From positions 186,001 to 250,000 of the forward strand of contig NZ_FNBB01000003.1 in assembly GCF_900102105.1 (NCBI RefSeq): DNA of 64,000 nucleotides, in the 5' to 3' direction. Under the pieces are notes generated by a model. The model was not told the origin of the DNA. It saw nothing but the letters and a program-made list of their open reading frames with translations, and searched no databases. This document shows, one piece after another, positions 33,073-42,283 of this stretch. This stretch comes from Agrobacterium pusense. Lineage in GTDB: Bacteria; Pseudomonadota; Alphaproteobacteria; Rhizobiales; Rhizobiaceae. The position numbers and the translations under genes are program-made. Each line of letters opens with the position of its first letter. The stretch's first letter is position 1.

Positions 33073-33073
33073 G

Positions 33074-33099
33074 AAAAAGCCGCCCCGGGAGGCGGCTTT
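33074..33099 (-). terminator. Terminator of fba
   Basis: Stem AAAGCCGCC (33076-33084) pairs with GGCGGCTTT (33091-33099). On the minus strand it ends in T residues. It follows the aldolase stop by about 28 bases. Confidence 0.9.
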
Positions 33100-33126
33100 C
33101 ATTCACTAAAGCTCTGGAGCGAAGCC

Positions 33127-34152
33127 TCAGGCTGCCTTTTCGAGTTCTTGCTTCCAGTTGCCCTTGGCCGCCAGGCTGTTCATGGCGGCGCGGTGCGTGA
33201 AGGCGCGCTGGCCGGCAGCGACATTCTCCTGCTTGCCGCCCCATGTCTTGAGGGCCGTATCCTGAAGCGCGCGGCCGTAGGAGTAGGTGAGAGACCAGGG
33301 CAGGTCATAGCCGGAATTCATGGCGGAGAGATGCGCCGTTGCTTCTTCGGAGGACTGGCCGCCGGAAAGGAAGGCAATGCCCGGAACGGCGGAAGGTACG
33401 GTCGCCTTCAGGACCTTCACGGTCTTTTCCGCCACTTCCTCGACGGAAGCCTTGCGGGCCTTCTTGCCGTCGATGATCATGTTCGGCTTGAGGATCATGC
33501 CTTCGAGGTTCACGCGGGCGTCGAACAGGTCCGCGAAGACGGTCTGCAGAACCCATTGCGTGACTTCCGCGCAACGGTCGATGTCATGCGTGCCCGGCTC
33601 GCCGTCCATCAGGACTTCAGGCTCCACGATCGGCACGATATCCGCCTGCTGGCAGAGAGCGGCATAGCGGGCGAGCGACTGGGAGTTTGCCTTGATCGAA
33701 CCCCAGCTCGGGCGCTGTTCACCGATGGTGATGACGCCACGCCACTTAGCGAAGCGCGCACCGGCTTCGTGGTACTTGCGCAGGCGCTCATAAAGACCGT
33801 CGAGGCCTTCGGTAATGAATTCATGCGGGTGGAAGGCCATCGGCTTGGCGCCGATATCCACCTTGATGCCCGGCAGGCTGCCAGCCGCCTTGATGATATC
33901 AACGAAAGGTGTGCCGTCGGCAGCCTTCTGGAACAGGGTCTCTTCATAGAGAATGACGCCGGAGATATATTTCTTCATGGCGTCGTCGGAACGGAACAGC
34001 ATCTCGCGATAGTCGCGGCGGGCGGTCTCGGTGGACTCCAGATTGATGCTGTCGAAACGCTTTTTGATCGTTCCCGTGGATTCGTCGGCGGCGAGCAGGC
34101 CCTTGCCGTCGGCGACCATTTTGATTGCGATGTCTTCGAGACGTTCGGTCAT
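33127..34152 (-). CDS. fbaB: Fructose-bisphosphate aldolase, class I
   Basis: The enzyme interconverts fructose 1,6-bisphosphate with dihydroxyacetone phosphate and glyceraldehyde 3-phosphate. The 341-residue product resembles eukaryote-type class I aldolases: GKGLLAADESTGTIKKRF, ARFAKWRGVITIG, PIVEPEVLMDGEPGTHDIDR, EGMILKPNMIIDGKKA with the Schiff-base lysine, and IAFLSGGQSSEEATAHLSAM. It lies downstream of pgk on the same strand, but a pgk terminator and a 27-bp palindrome separate them, so it has its own controlled promoter. A terminator follows. Confidence 0.96.
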   Translation of the reverse strand: MTERLEDIAIKMVADGKGLLAADESTGTIKKRFDSINLESTETARRDYREMLFRSDDAMKKYISGVILYEETLFQKAADGTPFVDIIKAAGSLPGIKVDIGAKPMAFHPHEFITEGLDGLYERLRKYHEAGARFAKWRGVITIGEQRPSWGSIKANSQSLARYAALCQQADIVPIVEPEVLMDGEPGTHDIDRCAEVTQWVLQTVFADLFDARVNLEGMILKPNMIIDGKKARKASVEEVAEKTVKVLKATVPSAVPGIAFLSGGQSSEEATAHLSAMNSGYDLPWSLTYSYGRALQDTALKTWGGKQENVAAGQRAFTHRAAMNSLAAKGNWKQELEKAA

Positions 34153-34228
34153 TTGCTATTCTCCCAAGGCACAATAAATTTCCGATAACAGAAGTTCCAG
34201 GGCAGGGAAATGGCACGCTAACTCATTG

Positions 34229-34255
34229 AAACGATTGAAATGATTTCAATCGTTT
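34229..34255 (-). promoter_or_regulatory. 27-bp perfect palindrome upstream of fba, putative operator
   Basis: AAACGATTGAAA (34229-34240), TGA, then TTTCAATCGTTT (34244-34255) form a perfect dyad with 12-base arms. Further TTGAAA elements flank it. It lies about 77 bases before the aldolase ATG. The AT-rich, symmetrical form suggests a repressor site of LacI type. Confidence 0.75.
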
Positions 34256-34283
34256 GAAACTTTTCCTCCCGCGTGCACTTACC

Positions 34284-34320
34284 AAAAAACAAGGCCGGAC
34301 AAGCATCGCTTGTCCGGCCT
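34284..34320 (-). terminator. Terminator of pgk
   Basis: A 13-bp perfect stem AGGCCGGACAAGC / GCTTGTCCGGCCT has loop ATC. On the minus strand a run of six T residues follows (34284-34289). Confidence 0.93.
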
Positions 34321-34343
34321 CGTGTCAGGCAAGTGAGATAAGT

Positions 34344-35546
34344 TTACTTGGCGGCGGTCAGGATGGCAACGCCCGGCAGTTCCTTGCCTTCCATCCATTC
34401 AAGGAAGGCGCCGCCGGCGGTCGAAACATAGGAGAAATCCTCGGAAACGCCGGCATGGTTGAGCGCGGCCACGGTGTCGCCGCCGCCTGCGACGGAGACG
34501 AGCTTGCCGGCCTTCGTGCATTCCGCGGCATGTTTTGCGGCAGCCACGGTGGCTGCATCGAAGGGTTCGATTTCGAAGGCGCCGAGCGGCCCGTTCCAGA
34601 CCAGCGTTTCCGCGCGTGAAATCCAGGCCTTGATGCTTTCAACCGATTTCGGGCCGACATCAAGCACCATGGCGTCAGCGGGAATGGCATTGATGTCGAC
34701 CGTTTCACTGGCCGCACCGGCCTTGAATTCGCGGGCAACGACGCCGTCTTCCGGCAGCACGATGGCACAGCCGGAAGTCGCGGCCTCGATCATGATCTGC
34801 TTTGCGGTTTCGGCCAGATCGTGCTCGCAGAGCGATTTTCCAACCTGGGCGCCACGGGCGGCGAGGAAGGTGTTGGCCATGCCGCCGCCGATGACGAGGG
34901 CATCGACCTTCTTCACGAGGTTCATCAGAAGATCGATTTTGCTTGAAACCTTCGCGCCGCCGACGATGGCGACGACGGGACGCACCGGCTGGCCGAGGCC
35001 CTTTTCCAGAGCCTCAAGCTCGGCCTGCATGGTGCGGCCGGCATAGGCGGGCAGGTGGCGGGCGAGGCCCTCGGTGGAGGCGTGGGCGCGATGCGCGGCG
35101 GAGAAGGCGTCATTGACATAGATATCGCCATTGGCCGCCAGAGCCTCGACGAAGGTGGGATCGTTCTTTTCCTCGCCCTTGTGGAAGCGCGTGTTTTCCA
35201 GAAGCAGGATATCGCCGTCATTCAGTTTCGCAACGGCTTCCGCCGCCGGCGCGCCGATGCAGTCGGACGCGAAGGAGACGGCATGGTCCAGCACTTCCTC
35301 AACTGCTGGTACGATCTGGGAAAGCGACATGTCAGCCACGGGTTCGCCCTTCGGACGGCCAAAATGGGCAAGCAGAATGACCTTTGCGCCCTTCTTGGAA
35401 AGTTCCAGAATGGTCGGCGCGACCCGCTCGATACGGGTCTTGTCCGTAACTTTGCCATCCGCGACCGGCACGTTGAGATCAACGCGGACGAGAACGCGCT
35501 TTCCGGCAATGTCGTTGAGGTCATCGATGGTCTTGAAAGCGGGCAT
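34344..35546 (-). CDS. pgk: Phosphoglycerate kinase
   Basis: The enzyme transfers phosphate between 1,3-bisphosphoglycerate and ADP. The 400-residue product has [74 protein letters not shown] and the C-terminal [16 protein letters not shown]. The reading frame extends to 35624, but the ATG at 35546 ([20 protein letters not shown]) is the family start. It lies 67 bases downstream of the K+/H+ antiporter and is followed by a strong terminator. Confidence 0.97.
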   Translation of the reverse strand: MPAFKTIDDLNDIAGKRVLVRVDLNVPVADGKVTDKTRIERVAPTILELSKKGAKVILLAHFGRPKGEPVADMSLSQIVPAVEEVLDHAVSFASDCIGAPAAEAVAKLNDGDILLLENTRFHKGEEKNDPTFVEALAANGDIYVNDAFSAAHRAHASTEGLARHLPAYAGRTMQAELEALEKGLGQPVRPVVAIVGGAKVSSKIDLLMNLVKKVDALVIGGGMANTFLAARGAQVGKSLCEHDLAETAKQIMIEAATSGCAIVLPEDGVVAREFKAGAASETVDINAIPADAMVLDVGPKSVESIKAWISRAETLVWNGPLGAFEIEPFDAATVAAAKHAAECTKAGKLVSVAGGGDTVAALNHAGVSEDFSYVSTAGGAFLEWMEGKELPGVAILTAAK

Positions 35547-35613
35547 AGGTCGATCCTGATTTGTTGCGAGTTCGGCAGGGACCATACTATGCCTGATTGC
35601 CGACGCAAGCCGG

Positions 35614-37479
35614 TCAGGCTTCATTTTCTCTCACGGTGTTTGAAGGTGCGACCACGTCTTGTGCGGTAGCGGTGGAACGCGACTGACGCCGCTGCGCCAG
35701 ATAGTCGCGCACCCGTTTGAAAATTTCCGAGAAGCTGATGAAGATCGGCAGGGTGGTAGCCGGTTCGACCGGCTCCAGCGAAATTCCGACACCCGCTATC
35801 GCCTCATGTTCGTCCAAAGTTCGCACGATCAGGACGATGGAGCCGAGGCGCACGCGGTCGGCATAATCGGCCCGTCCGGCAAGACGTGTCTCGATGAGTT
35901 CTGCGATGCTCATTGCATGTTCTGCTGGCGCAAGCAGGCCGGGACCATAGGCGGCATCAAGCTCCTTCGCCGGCCGGGCGGGAGAGATCGCGAAGGTGCC
36001 GAAGAAATCGGCGTCGTCATCGGCGACGGGCAGGGCGCTCGCGAAGAGCCGGTCGATCAGGCGGGAATAACCGGGGGCGATGAAGAGATAGACAAGATCA
36101 TTTTCACGCAGCCGCCCGGCATATTGGTAGCGAATCGATTTGCCGTCACGCACCACCAGCGAAGGCATCGCCCAGCGGGGAATGCGTTCGCCCTGCAGGA
36201 TGGCGCTGCCCTTTGCCACGCGGTAGGAAATCAGTTCGTGATTGGCCGTGCCGGGAAGGTCAACCTCCAGCTTGTCCACATCGCCCATGCGCGGCGGCAC
36301 GATCAGCCCCAGCCTTGTTGCCACTGGTTTGATGGTCCAGCCCTGCACGAGGAGCGATACCAGCACGATGATGAAGGCGGCATTGAAATATATCTGGGCG
36401 TCATCAAGTCCGCCGAGGATGGGCATGATGGCAAGCAGGATGGAGACGGCGCCGCGCAGGCCCACCCAGGCGACGAAAGAGGTTTCCTGTTGGGTGTAGT
36501 TAAACGGCATGAGGCTGAGCCAGACCGCGAGCGGACGGGCGACGAAGATCAGGAACAGCGCCAGCAGGATGGCTGGAATTGCGATTGCAGGAAACTGCGA
36601 CGGCGTGGCAAGCAGGCCGAGCATCAGGAACATGATGATCTGTGCCAGCCACGTCAGCCCTTCGTGGAAGCGACGGATCGTTTCCTTGGCGAAGATCCTG
36701 CGATTGCCGGCGACAATGCCGGCGACATAGACCGCCAGAAAGCCGCTGCCGCCAATCGTGCCGGTGAAGGAAAACACGAGCAGCGCCAGCGCAAGCACAA
36801 AGATCGGCGCCAGCCCGCGATCGGCGGCAAAACGGTTGACCACGGCGGCGATCATGAGACCGCCCAGCACGCCGACGATCACACCGAGGCCCATTTCCTC
36901 AACAAAAAGCAGCAGAAAACCGCTGTCGATACCGGCCAGGCCCTGTCCTTTGGCGATGATCTCGACCAGGGCGACTGTGAGGAAGATGGCCATTGGATCG
37001 TTGGTGCCGGATTCGACCTCCAGCGTGGAGCGCACCTGATCGCGGATGTGGATGCCGCCGATGCGCAGCAGGAAAAACACCGCTGCCGCATCGGTGGAGG
37101 CGACGATGGCACCGAGCAGCAGGCCCTCTAGCCAGGAGAGCCCGAGCAGGAGGGCGGCTGCGCCCGCGAAAAAGACGGATGTGAGAATAACGCCGACCGT
37201 GGCAAGCGCCATTGCCGGTGCCGCGGAAAGCCGGAATGACTGGATCGACGTGCCAAACCCGGAGTCGAACAGGATGACGGCAAGTACCAGCGAACCGAGC
37301 ATATAGGCGAGAGGGTTGTTGGTGAATTCGATACCGAGTCCGTCCACACCCGCCGCAAGTCCAATCACAAGGAAAAGCAGCAGCAGCGGCGCGCCGAAGC
37401 GGTAGGCGATGAGGCTCGAGAAGGCGGCGACGAGGACAAGAACAGTTGCCACCAGCAACAACAGATAAAATGATTCCAC
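35614..37479 (-). CDS. K+/H+ antiporter, CPA1 family (CvrA/NhaP2-like)
   Basis: The protein of about 621 residues has some 12 hydrophobic segments, including [37 protein letters not shown] (the cation-site Asp pair region), [20 protein letters not shown] and [21 protein letters not shown] cytosolic RCK/TrkA_C-like region follows ([35 protein letters not shown]), then a further domain of about 150 residues. NhaP2-type proteins expel K+ to control cell volume and pH. The annotated frame begins with TTG at 37542. I prefer GTG at 37479 (residues [10 protein letters not shown]), which has AAAGAGG 8 bases ahead. It sits between gap and pgk. Confidence 0.88.
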   Translation of the reverse strand: MESFYLLLLVATVLVLVAAFSSLIAYRFGAPLLLLFLVIGLAAGVDGLGIEFTNNPLAYMLGSLVLAVILFDSGFGTSIQSFRLSAAPAMALATVGVILTSVFFAGAAALLLGLSWLEGLLLGAIVASTDAAAVFFLLRIGGIHIRDQVRSTLEVESGTNDPMAIFLTVALVEIIAKGQGLAGIDSGFLLLFVEEMGLGVIVGVLGGLMIAAVVNRFAADRGLAPIFVLALALLVFSFTGTIGGSGFLAVYVAGIVAGNRRIFAKETIRRFHEGLTWLAQIIMFLMLGLLATPSQFPAIAIPAILLALFLIFVARPLAVWLSLMPFNYTQQETSFVAWVGLRGAVSILLAIMPILGGLDDAQIYFNAAFIIVLVSLLVQGWTIKPVATRLGLIVPPRMGDVDKLEVDLPGTANHELISYRVAKGSAILQGERIPRWAMPSLVVRDGKSIRYQYAGRLRENDLVYLFIAPGYSRLIDRLFASALPVADDDADFFGTFAISPARPAKELDAAYGPGLLAPAEHAMSIAELIETRLAGRADYADRVRLGSIVLIVRTLDEHEAIAGVGISLEPVEPATTLPIFISFSEIFKRVRDYLAQRRQSRSTATAQDVVAPSNTVRENEA

Positions 37480-37794
37480 GTCCACCGCCTCTTTCACGCC
37501 GCGCTGGCCACCGCAATGATTGCTCTGCACGTTCGCAGTCAATGCGCCACGGGTTGCGGTCTGTCAGCGCTCGGTCGGCGGCGTTGAAAGGTAACGCAAG
37601 GCGGGGTGTATCGAAAGATACGGCAGGGCCGAAGTGCATTGCGCACGACCGTTATCCCTGCGTCCCTTGTCCGTTTCAAAATGGACCAGACAAAGGCAGG
37701 AAATTGAAAACATGGCGGCACTGTAGAGGAAAACCGGGAATAAAAAATCCGGCGGGATCGCTCCCGCCGGAATGCATCGACTGATGAGTATTCG
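37480..37794. other. Intergenic region between gap and the antiporter gene
   Basis: This 315-base spacer on the leftward unit holds the gap terminator (37742-37771) and, beyond it, the likely antiporter promoter. The short frames crossing it overlap gap out of frame. I see no separate gene. Confidence 0.5.
37742..37771 (-). terminator. Terminator of gap
   Basis: A 10-bp perfect stem TCCGGCGGGA (37748-37757) pairs with TCCCGCCGGA (37762-37771). It is followed on the minus strand by six T residues. Confidence 0.93.
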
Positions 37795-38805
37795 TTAGAT
37801 GGTCTTCGCGAAGGCGACAGCCGTATCCGACATGCGGTTGGAGAAGCCCCACTCGTTGTCGTACCAGGACAGGACGCGCACGAAGTTGCCTTCCATGACC
37901 TTGGTCTGGTCATTGGCGAAGATCGACGAGTGGCTGTCGTGGTTGAAATCGCGGGAAACCAGCGGCTCGTCGGTATAGCCGAGGATGCCCTTCAGCTGGC
38001 CGTCGGAAGCCGCCTTGATGGCTGCGTTGATTTCGGCAACGGTCGTGCTCTTCTTGGCCACGAACTTGAAGTCGACAACCGACACATTCGGGGTCGGAAC
38101 GCGGATCGACGTGCCGTCAAGCTTGCCCTTGAGGTGTGGCAGGACGAGGCCAACAGCCTTTGCGGCGCCTGTCGAGGTCGGGATCATGGACAGGGCTGCG
38201 GCGCGGGCGCGGTACAAATCCTTGTGCATGGTGTCCAGCGTCGGCTGGTCGCCGGTGTAGGAGTGGATCGTGGTCATGAAGCCATGATCGATGCCAACGG
38301 CGTCATCGAGAACCTTCACGACCGGCACGAGGCAGTTGGTGGTGCAGGATGCGTTGGAGATGACGAGGTGATCTTTCGTCAGCTGGTCATGGTTGACACC
38401 GAAGACGACGGTGAGGTCGGCGCCGTCAGCGGGAGCCGAAACGATGACGCGCTTTGCGCCGGCCGTCAGATGGGCAGCAGCCTTGTCGCGGGCTGTGAAG
38501 ATGCCGGTGCACTCAAGCGCGATATCGACGCCCAGTTCCTTGTGCGGCAGCGTTGCCGGGTCGCGAACGGCCGTCACCTTGATCGGCTTGCCACCGCCAA
38601 CGATGATGGTGTCGCCTTCGACCTTGACGTCGGCCGGGAACTTGCCGTGGATCGAATCGTAGCGCAGCAGGTGAGCGTTGGTTTCAACCGGGCCGAGGTC
38701 GTTGATGGCGACGACTTCGATATCGGTGCGGCCGGATTCGACGATGGCGCGCAAAACATTGCGGCCGATGCGGCCGAAGCCGTTAATGGCAACTTTTACA
38801 GTCAT
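37795..38805 (-). CDS. gap: Glyceraldehyde-3-phosphate dehydrogenase, type I
   Basis: The 336-residue enzyme oxidises glyceraldehyde 3-phosphate with phosphate to 1,3-bisphosphoglycerate. It starts [20 protein letters not shown] (NAD(P)-binding), carries the catalytic cysteine in [14 protein letters not shown], and ends [15 protein letters not shown]. Thr and Arg phosphate-site motifs ([20 protein letters not shown]) are present. It lies 62 bases downstream of tkt on the same strand with no strong terminator between them, so co-transcription is probable. Its own terminator follows. Confidence 0.97.
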   Translation of the reverse strand: MTVKVAINGFGRIGRNVLRAIVESGRTDIEVVAINDLGPVETNAHLLRYDSIHGKFPADVKVEGDTIIVGGGKPIKVTAVRDPATLPHKELGVDIALECTGIFTARDKAAAHLTAGAKRVIVSAPADGADLTVVFGVNHDQLTKDHLVISNASCTTNCLVPVVKVLDDAVGIDHGFMTTIHSYTGDQPTLDTMHKDLYRARAAALSMIPTSTGAAKAVGLVLPHLKGKLDGTSIRVPTPNVSVVDFKFVAKKSTTVAEINAAIKAASDGQLKGILGYTDEPLVSRDFNHDSHSSIFANDQTKVMEGNFVRVLSWYDNEWGFSNRMSDTAVAFAKTI

Positions 38806-38867
38806 TTACAGTCTCCCGATCAAGAATGGGCTTGGTCTTTGCTGAATGGTGAGGGCTTGGGAAGCCC

Positions 38868-40850
38868 TTACGCAAGTTTTGCCTCGACTGCGGCGACGAC
38901 AGCTTCCGCCGTGATACCGAAGTGCTTGAAGAGATCCTTCGCCGGGGCGGACGCTCCAAAGGAGTGCATGCCGACGAAAGCGCCATCGTTACCGATGAAA
39001 TAATCCCAGCCCTGGCGGATGGCGGCTTCCACCGCGACCTTGACCGGAGCCTTGCCGATGATGGCGTTGCGATAGGTTTCCGGCTGTTCCTTGAAGAGTT
39101 CGAAGCAGGGAACGGAAACGACGCGGGCGGATACGCCCTTGTCCTTCAGCGTTGCGGCCGCTTTCAGAGCCACTTCGACCTCCGAACCGGAAGCGAAGAT
39201 CGAAACCTTGGCGTCGCTGGCGGAAACGAGTTCGTAGGCGCCGTAAGCAGACAGGTTCTTCTCTTCATATTCCTTGCGCGAAGGTGCAAGGTTCTGGCGG
39301 GTTAGGGCCAGCGCAGACGGACGATGCTTCTGTTCCAGCGCCAGCTGCCAGCATTCCGCCGTCTCGGTCTCATCCGCCGGGCGGAAGACGAGCAGGTTCG
39401 GAATGGCGCGAAGGGCAGCGATCTGCTCCACCGGCTGGTGGGTCGGGCCGTCTTCACCAACGCCGATGGAATCATGCGTCAGAACGTGGACGACACGGAT
39501 GCCCATGAGCGCGGCAAGACGGATCGACGGACGGCAGTAGTCCGAGAAGATCAGGAAGCCGCCCGCATAAGGAATGAGACCGCCATGCAGTGCGATGCCG
39601 TTCATGGCAGCAGCCATGCCGTGTTCGCGGATGCCGTAGTGCAGGTAACGGCCGGAGAAGTCCGTCGGCGTGATGGACTTCATCTGGCTGGTCTTGGTGT
39701 TGTTGGACGGCGTCAGGTCGGCAGAACCGCCGATCATTTCCGGCAGCACGCCGTTAATGACTTCGAGCGAGTCTTCCGAGGCCTTGCGGGTCGCAACGGT
39801 CGGGTTGTTCTCGATGATCTTCTTCTTGAAAGCATCGATCGAGCTATCGAAATTGCCCGTCAGGTCGCCGGCGAAGCGGCGCTTGAACTCGGCTTTCTTG
39901 CCGGCCTCAGCGGCTTCTAGGCGGGCTTCCCAGTCCTGACGCGTCTTGGTGGAGCGCAGACCGGCAAGACGCCATGCATCCAGCACGTCTTCCGGAATGA
40001 CGAAAGCTTCGGCTTCCCAGTTCAGGCTCTTGCGGGCCGCAGCGATTTCTTCTGCGCCGAGCGGGTTGCCATGAACCTTATGGGTGCCCTGCTTGTTGGG
40101 CGCGCCGAAACCGATGACGGTCTTGCAGGCGATGAAGGTCGGGCGGTCCGATTTCTGCGCGGCTTCGATGGCAGCGGCGATCGCATCCGGATCATGGCCG
40201 TCAACACGGATGGTGTTCCAGTGAACCGCCTGGAAACGGGCAATCTGATCGGTGCTGTCGGAGAGGCCAACTTCGCCGTCGATGGTGATGTTGTTGTCAT
40301 CCCAGAAGAGAACGAGCTTGTTAAGCTTCAAATGGCCGGCAAGCGCGATGGCTTCGTGGCTGATGCCTTCCATGAGGCAGCCGTCGCCGCACAGTACATA
40401 AGTGAAGTGGCTCTGCAGGTCGGAGCCGAACTCCTCTTCCAGCTTGCGTTCGGCGATTGCCATGCCCACGGCGTTGGCGATGCCCTGGCCGAGCGGACCG
40501 GTGGTCGTTTCGATGCCGGTGGCGTGGCCATATTCAGGATGGCCGGCGGTCTTGGAACCGAATTGACGGAAACGCTTGATCTCGTCGATCGTCATGTCCT
40601 CGTAGCCCGTAAGATAGAGCAGCGAGTAAAGAAGCATCGAACCATGACCTGCCGACAGCACGAAACGGTCGCGATCCGGCCAGAGCGGCGCCTTGGGATC
40701 GAATTTCAGATAACGGGTGAAGAGAACGGTGGCGACATCAGCGGCGCCCATCGGCAGACCGGGATGGCCTGAATTGGCCTTCTCCACTGCATCCATGGCA
40801 AGAAAGCGGATCGCATTTGCCATCCGGTTGTGTTTGTCGCGAGAAATCAT
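38868..40850 (-). CDS. tkt: Transketolase
   Basis: Transketolase moves two-carbon units between sugar phosphates in the pentose phosphate pathway using thiamine diphosphate. The 660-residue product has [20 protein letters not shown], the cofactor region [17 protein letters not shown] followed by [32 protein letters not shown] and [20 protein letters not shown]. The frame reaches 40895, but the ATG at 40850 begins the conserved sequence [21 protein letters not shown] hairpin dyad (40881-40900) lies upstream. gap follows on the same strand. Confidence 0.96.
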   Translation of the reverse strand: MISRDKHNRMANAIRFLAMDAVEKANSGHPGLPMGAADVATVLFTRYLKFDPKAPLWPDRDRFVLSAGHGSMLLYSLLYLTGYEDMTIDEIKRFRQFGSKTAGHPEYGHATGIETTTGPLGQGIANAVGMAIAERKLEEEFGSDLQSHFTYVLCGDGCLMEGISHEAIALAGHLKLNKLVLFWDDNNITIDGEVGLSDSTDQIARFQAVHWNTIRVDGHDPDAIAAAIEAAQKSDRPTFIACKTVIGFGAPNKQGTHKVHGNPLGAEEIAAARKSLNWEAEAFVIPEDVLDAWRLAGLRSTKTRQDWEARLEAAEAGKKAEFKRRFAGDLTGNFDSSIDAFKKKIIENNPTVATRKASEDSLEVINGVLPEMIGGSADLTPSNNTKTSQMKSITPTDFSGRYLHYGIREHGMAAAMNGIALHGGLIPYAGGFLIFSDYCRPSIRLAALMGIRVVHVLTHDSIGVGEDGPTHQPVEQIAALRAIPNLLVFRPADETETAECWQLALEQKHRPSALALTRQNLAPSRKEYEEKNLSAYGAYELVSASDAKVSIFASGSEVEVALKAAATLKDKGVSARVVSVPCFELFKEQPETYRNAIIGKAPVKVAVEAAIRQGWDYFIGNDGAFVGMHSFGASAPAKDLFKHFGITAEAVVAAVEAKLA

Positions 40851-41174
40851 GGCTTTTCCGTCTGTTTCCGGGTGAAAGGAGATAGTTTTACGCAACTATC
40901 CAAAAAGCGGGTTGATCCATAGCAGGTGAGGCAGGCAAGTCAATAAATCGACGGGCAATTGCGGTTCTGCGGTCGATAAAAATCGTTTCGCAAAGCGGGG
41001 GCTGGAACGGATTTCGTGTCCCGCCCGGCCCGGTTTCTTCGTTCATCCACAGAGCAAAACGCCACAATGCACTGGTTTGATTGACGGGATGGTAAATCGG
41101 GTAATAACCTCGCGAGCGTTTAAATGGCCTGAAACCGGACGATTCGGCCGGTGGCGTGCGAGTTGGAAAAAACG
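40851..41174. other. Divergent promoter region between tkt and the DUF4164 gene
   Basis: This 324-base region separates the leftward tkt from the rightward DUF4164-zapA genes, so promoters for both must lie here. It contains the dyad at 40881-40900. No small gene is apparent. Confidence 0.55.
40881..40900 (-). promoter_or_regulatory. Dyad GATAGTT-N6-AACTATC upstream of tkt
   Basis: Seven-base arms GATAGTT (40881-40887) and AACTATC (40894-40900) are separated by six bases, 31-50 bases before the tkt ATG. It could be an operator or an mRNA leader hairpin. Confidence 0.45.
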
Positions 41175-41447
41175 ATGTCGGCTGAGAAGACCTTACAATC
41201 TGCGCTGACGGAGCTGAATGCTGCCATCACAAATCTCGAAAATGCCATCGATATGCGTATCGAGCGGCAGAGAGAGACCGGCGAGATCGATAACGAGGTG
41301 AAGCGCGTCCATGTCGACCGCGCCAGACTGGCGCAGGAACTGGACCAGGCCGAGTTTCGCGCTAACCGTCTTGAAGAAGTCAATCGCGAGGTTTCGCGCC
41401 GGCTGGTGACGGCCATGGAGACGATCCGCGCGGTGCTGGATCGATAG
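41175..41447 (+). CDS. DUF4164 coiled-coil protein
   Basis: The 90-residue, almost entirely helical product has heptad repeats (LQSALTELNAAITNLENAID, RVHVDRARLAQELDQAEFRA, LEEVNREVSRRLVTAMETI). It matches DUF4164, found next to zapA in rhizobia. Function is unknown; the position suggests a link to cell division. I chose the ATG at 41175 over the GTG at 41151. zapA starts 10 bases downstream. Confidence 0.82.
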   Translation: MSAEKTLQSALTELNAAITNLENAIDMRIERQRETGEIDNEVKRVHVDRARLAQELDQAEFRANRLEEVNREVSRRLVTAMETIRAVLDR

Positions 41448-41457
41448 GAGCGGTATC

Positions 41458-41835
41458 ATGGCGCAAGTTACTGTTATGATCGACGGAAAGGCCTATCGCA
41501 TGGCGTGCGAAGCAGGCCAGGAAGACCACCTGACCGACCTTGCCACCCGTTTCGACCGGTATGTCGGGCATCTCAAGAGCCAGTTCGGAGAAATCGGCGA
41601 CCTGAGGCTAACGGTGATGGCTGGTATCATGGTGATGGACGAGCTTTCCGAGCTCAACCGCAAGATCGAGAAGCTGGAAGGTGAGGTCGCATCCCTCTCC
41701 CGCAATCGCGATGGCATGGCCGAGCACAAGGCGAAGTCGGATGAGATGGTGGCGCTTGCCATCGGCGATCTGGCCGACCGGCTGAACGGCATTACCGAAA
41801 AATTGCTGGACCGCCCAAAACCGGCGGCACACTGA
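41458..41835 (+). CDS. zapA: Cell division protein ZapA
   Basis: ZapA binds FtsZ and promotes bundling of Z-ring filaments. The 125-residue product has the ZapA pattern: MAQVTVMIDGKAYRMACEAG, DHLTDLATRFDRYVGHL and LRLTVMAGIMVMDELSELNR. A C-terminal coiled coil starting KIEKLEGEVASLSRN follows. It follows DUF4164 by 10 bases and precedes the 6S RNA gene. The zapA-6S order is conserved in many proteobacteria. Confidence 0.92.
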   Translation: MAQVTVMIDGKAYRMACEAGQEDHLTDLATRFDRYVGHLKSQFGEIGDLRLTVMAGIMVMDELSELNRKIEKLEGEVASLSRNRDGMAEHKAKSDEMVALAIGDLADRLNGITEKLLDRPKPAAH

Positions 41836-41910
41836 TTGTCCGGAATCCGAAGCGATAAAATTTCGCTCTGCGCCTCTGGCGGTTTTTCCCGATCCGTCCT
41901 ATATCTTGAA

Positions 41911-42068
41911 TGCGTTCTGCGCTTCTCGACAGGAACCACAATCCCTGGGGCCATACTCGATCCAAAGGGAGCTGTCCCTGGCCAGTCCCGTGGGGCTGGA
42001 CACACGGTGCCCACCTACTTTTGTAGGCACCCAGGATCGTAAATCTCCATCGGTCGCCGTGGAACGCG
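41911..42068 (+). ncRNA. ssrS: 6S RNA
   Basis: 6S RNA mimics an open promoter and sequesters sigma-70 RNA polymerase in stationary phase. Position between zapA and the folate cyclo-ligase gene matches ssrS. The approximately 158-base sequence can fold into a long rod. The closing stem is GCGTTC (41912-41917) with GAACGC (42062-42067). A middle stem is CGATCC (41958-41963) with GGATCG (42034-42039). The apical stem is CCAG (41982-41985) with CTGG (41996-41999). A CCTAC-TTTT-GTAGG hairpin lies on the 3' side of the central bubble. A TATATC -10 element precedes it at 41900. Ends are approximate. Confidence 0.85.
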
Positions 42069-42138
42069 CTTGAAGTTTCGGGACAATTCCGATGCTTCCC
42101 TGTACCCTCGATATAGTCGACAGTCATTTTTCATAACT

Positions 42139-42157
42139 GCCGGGCACGGCTTTTTTA
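42139..42157 (+). terminator. Weak terminator downstream of 6S RNA
   Basis: A 4-bp stem GCCG / CGGC with a 4-base loop is followed by six T residues (42151-42156). It may end a longer 6S precursor. Confidence 0.5.
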
Positions 42158-42283
42158 TATTCCTGTCATTGCAATGGCGGAACAATTCCCTATTATCCGG
42201 ATTGGTATGTCTGTCATGCCCTTTAAAAAGGGGCGCTGCGGCCAAAACCGCGACGTGCCGTTCAACAGCCCAAAGAGCTAAAC

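Larger units (their letters stand above)
41836..42283. other. Non-coding interval between zapA and the CNNM gene
   Basis: The 448-base stretch holds the 6S RNA gene (41911-42068) and a weak terminator (42139-42157). A GCCCTTT / AAGGGGC inverted repeat lies at 42218-42234. No protein-coding frame fits it. Confidence 0.7.

Noticed and set aside
37539-37913. Minus-strand frame of 124 codons at the end of gap
   Set aside because: It overlaps the conserved C-terminus of gap in another frame and crosses the gap terminator, so it is a shadow.
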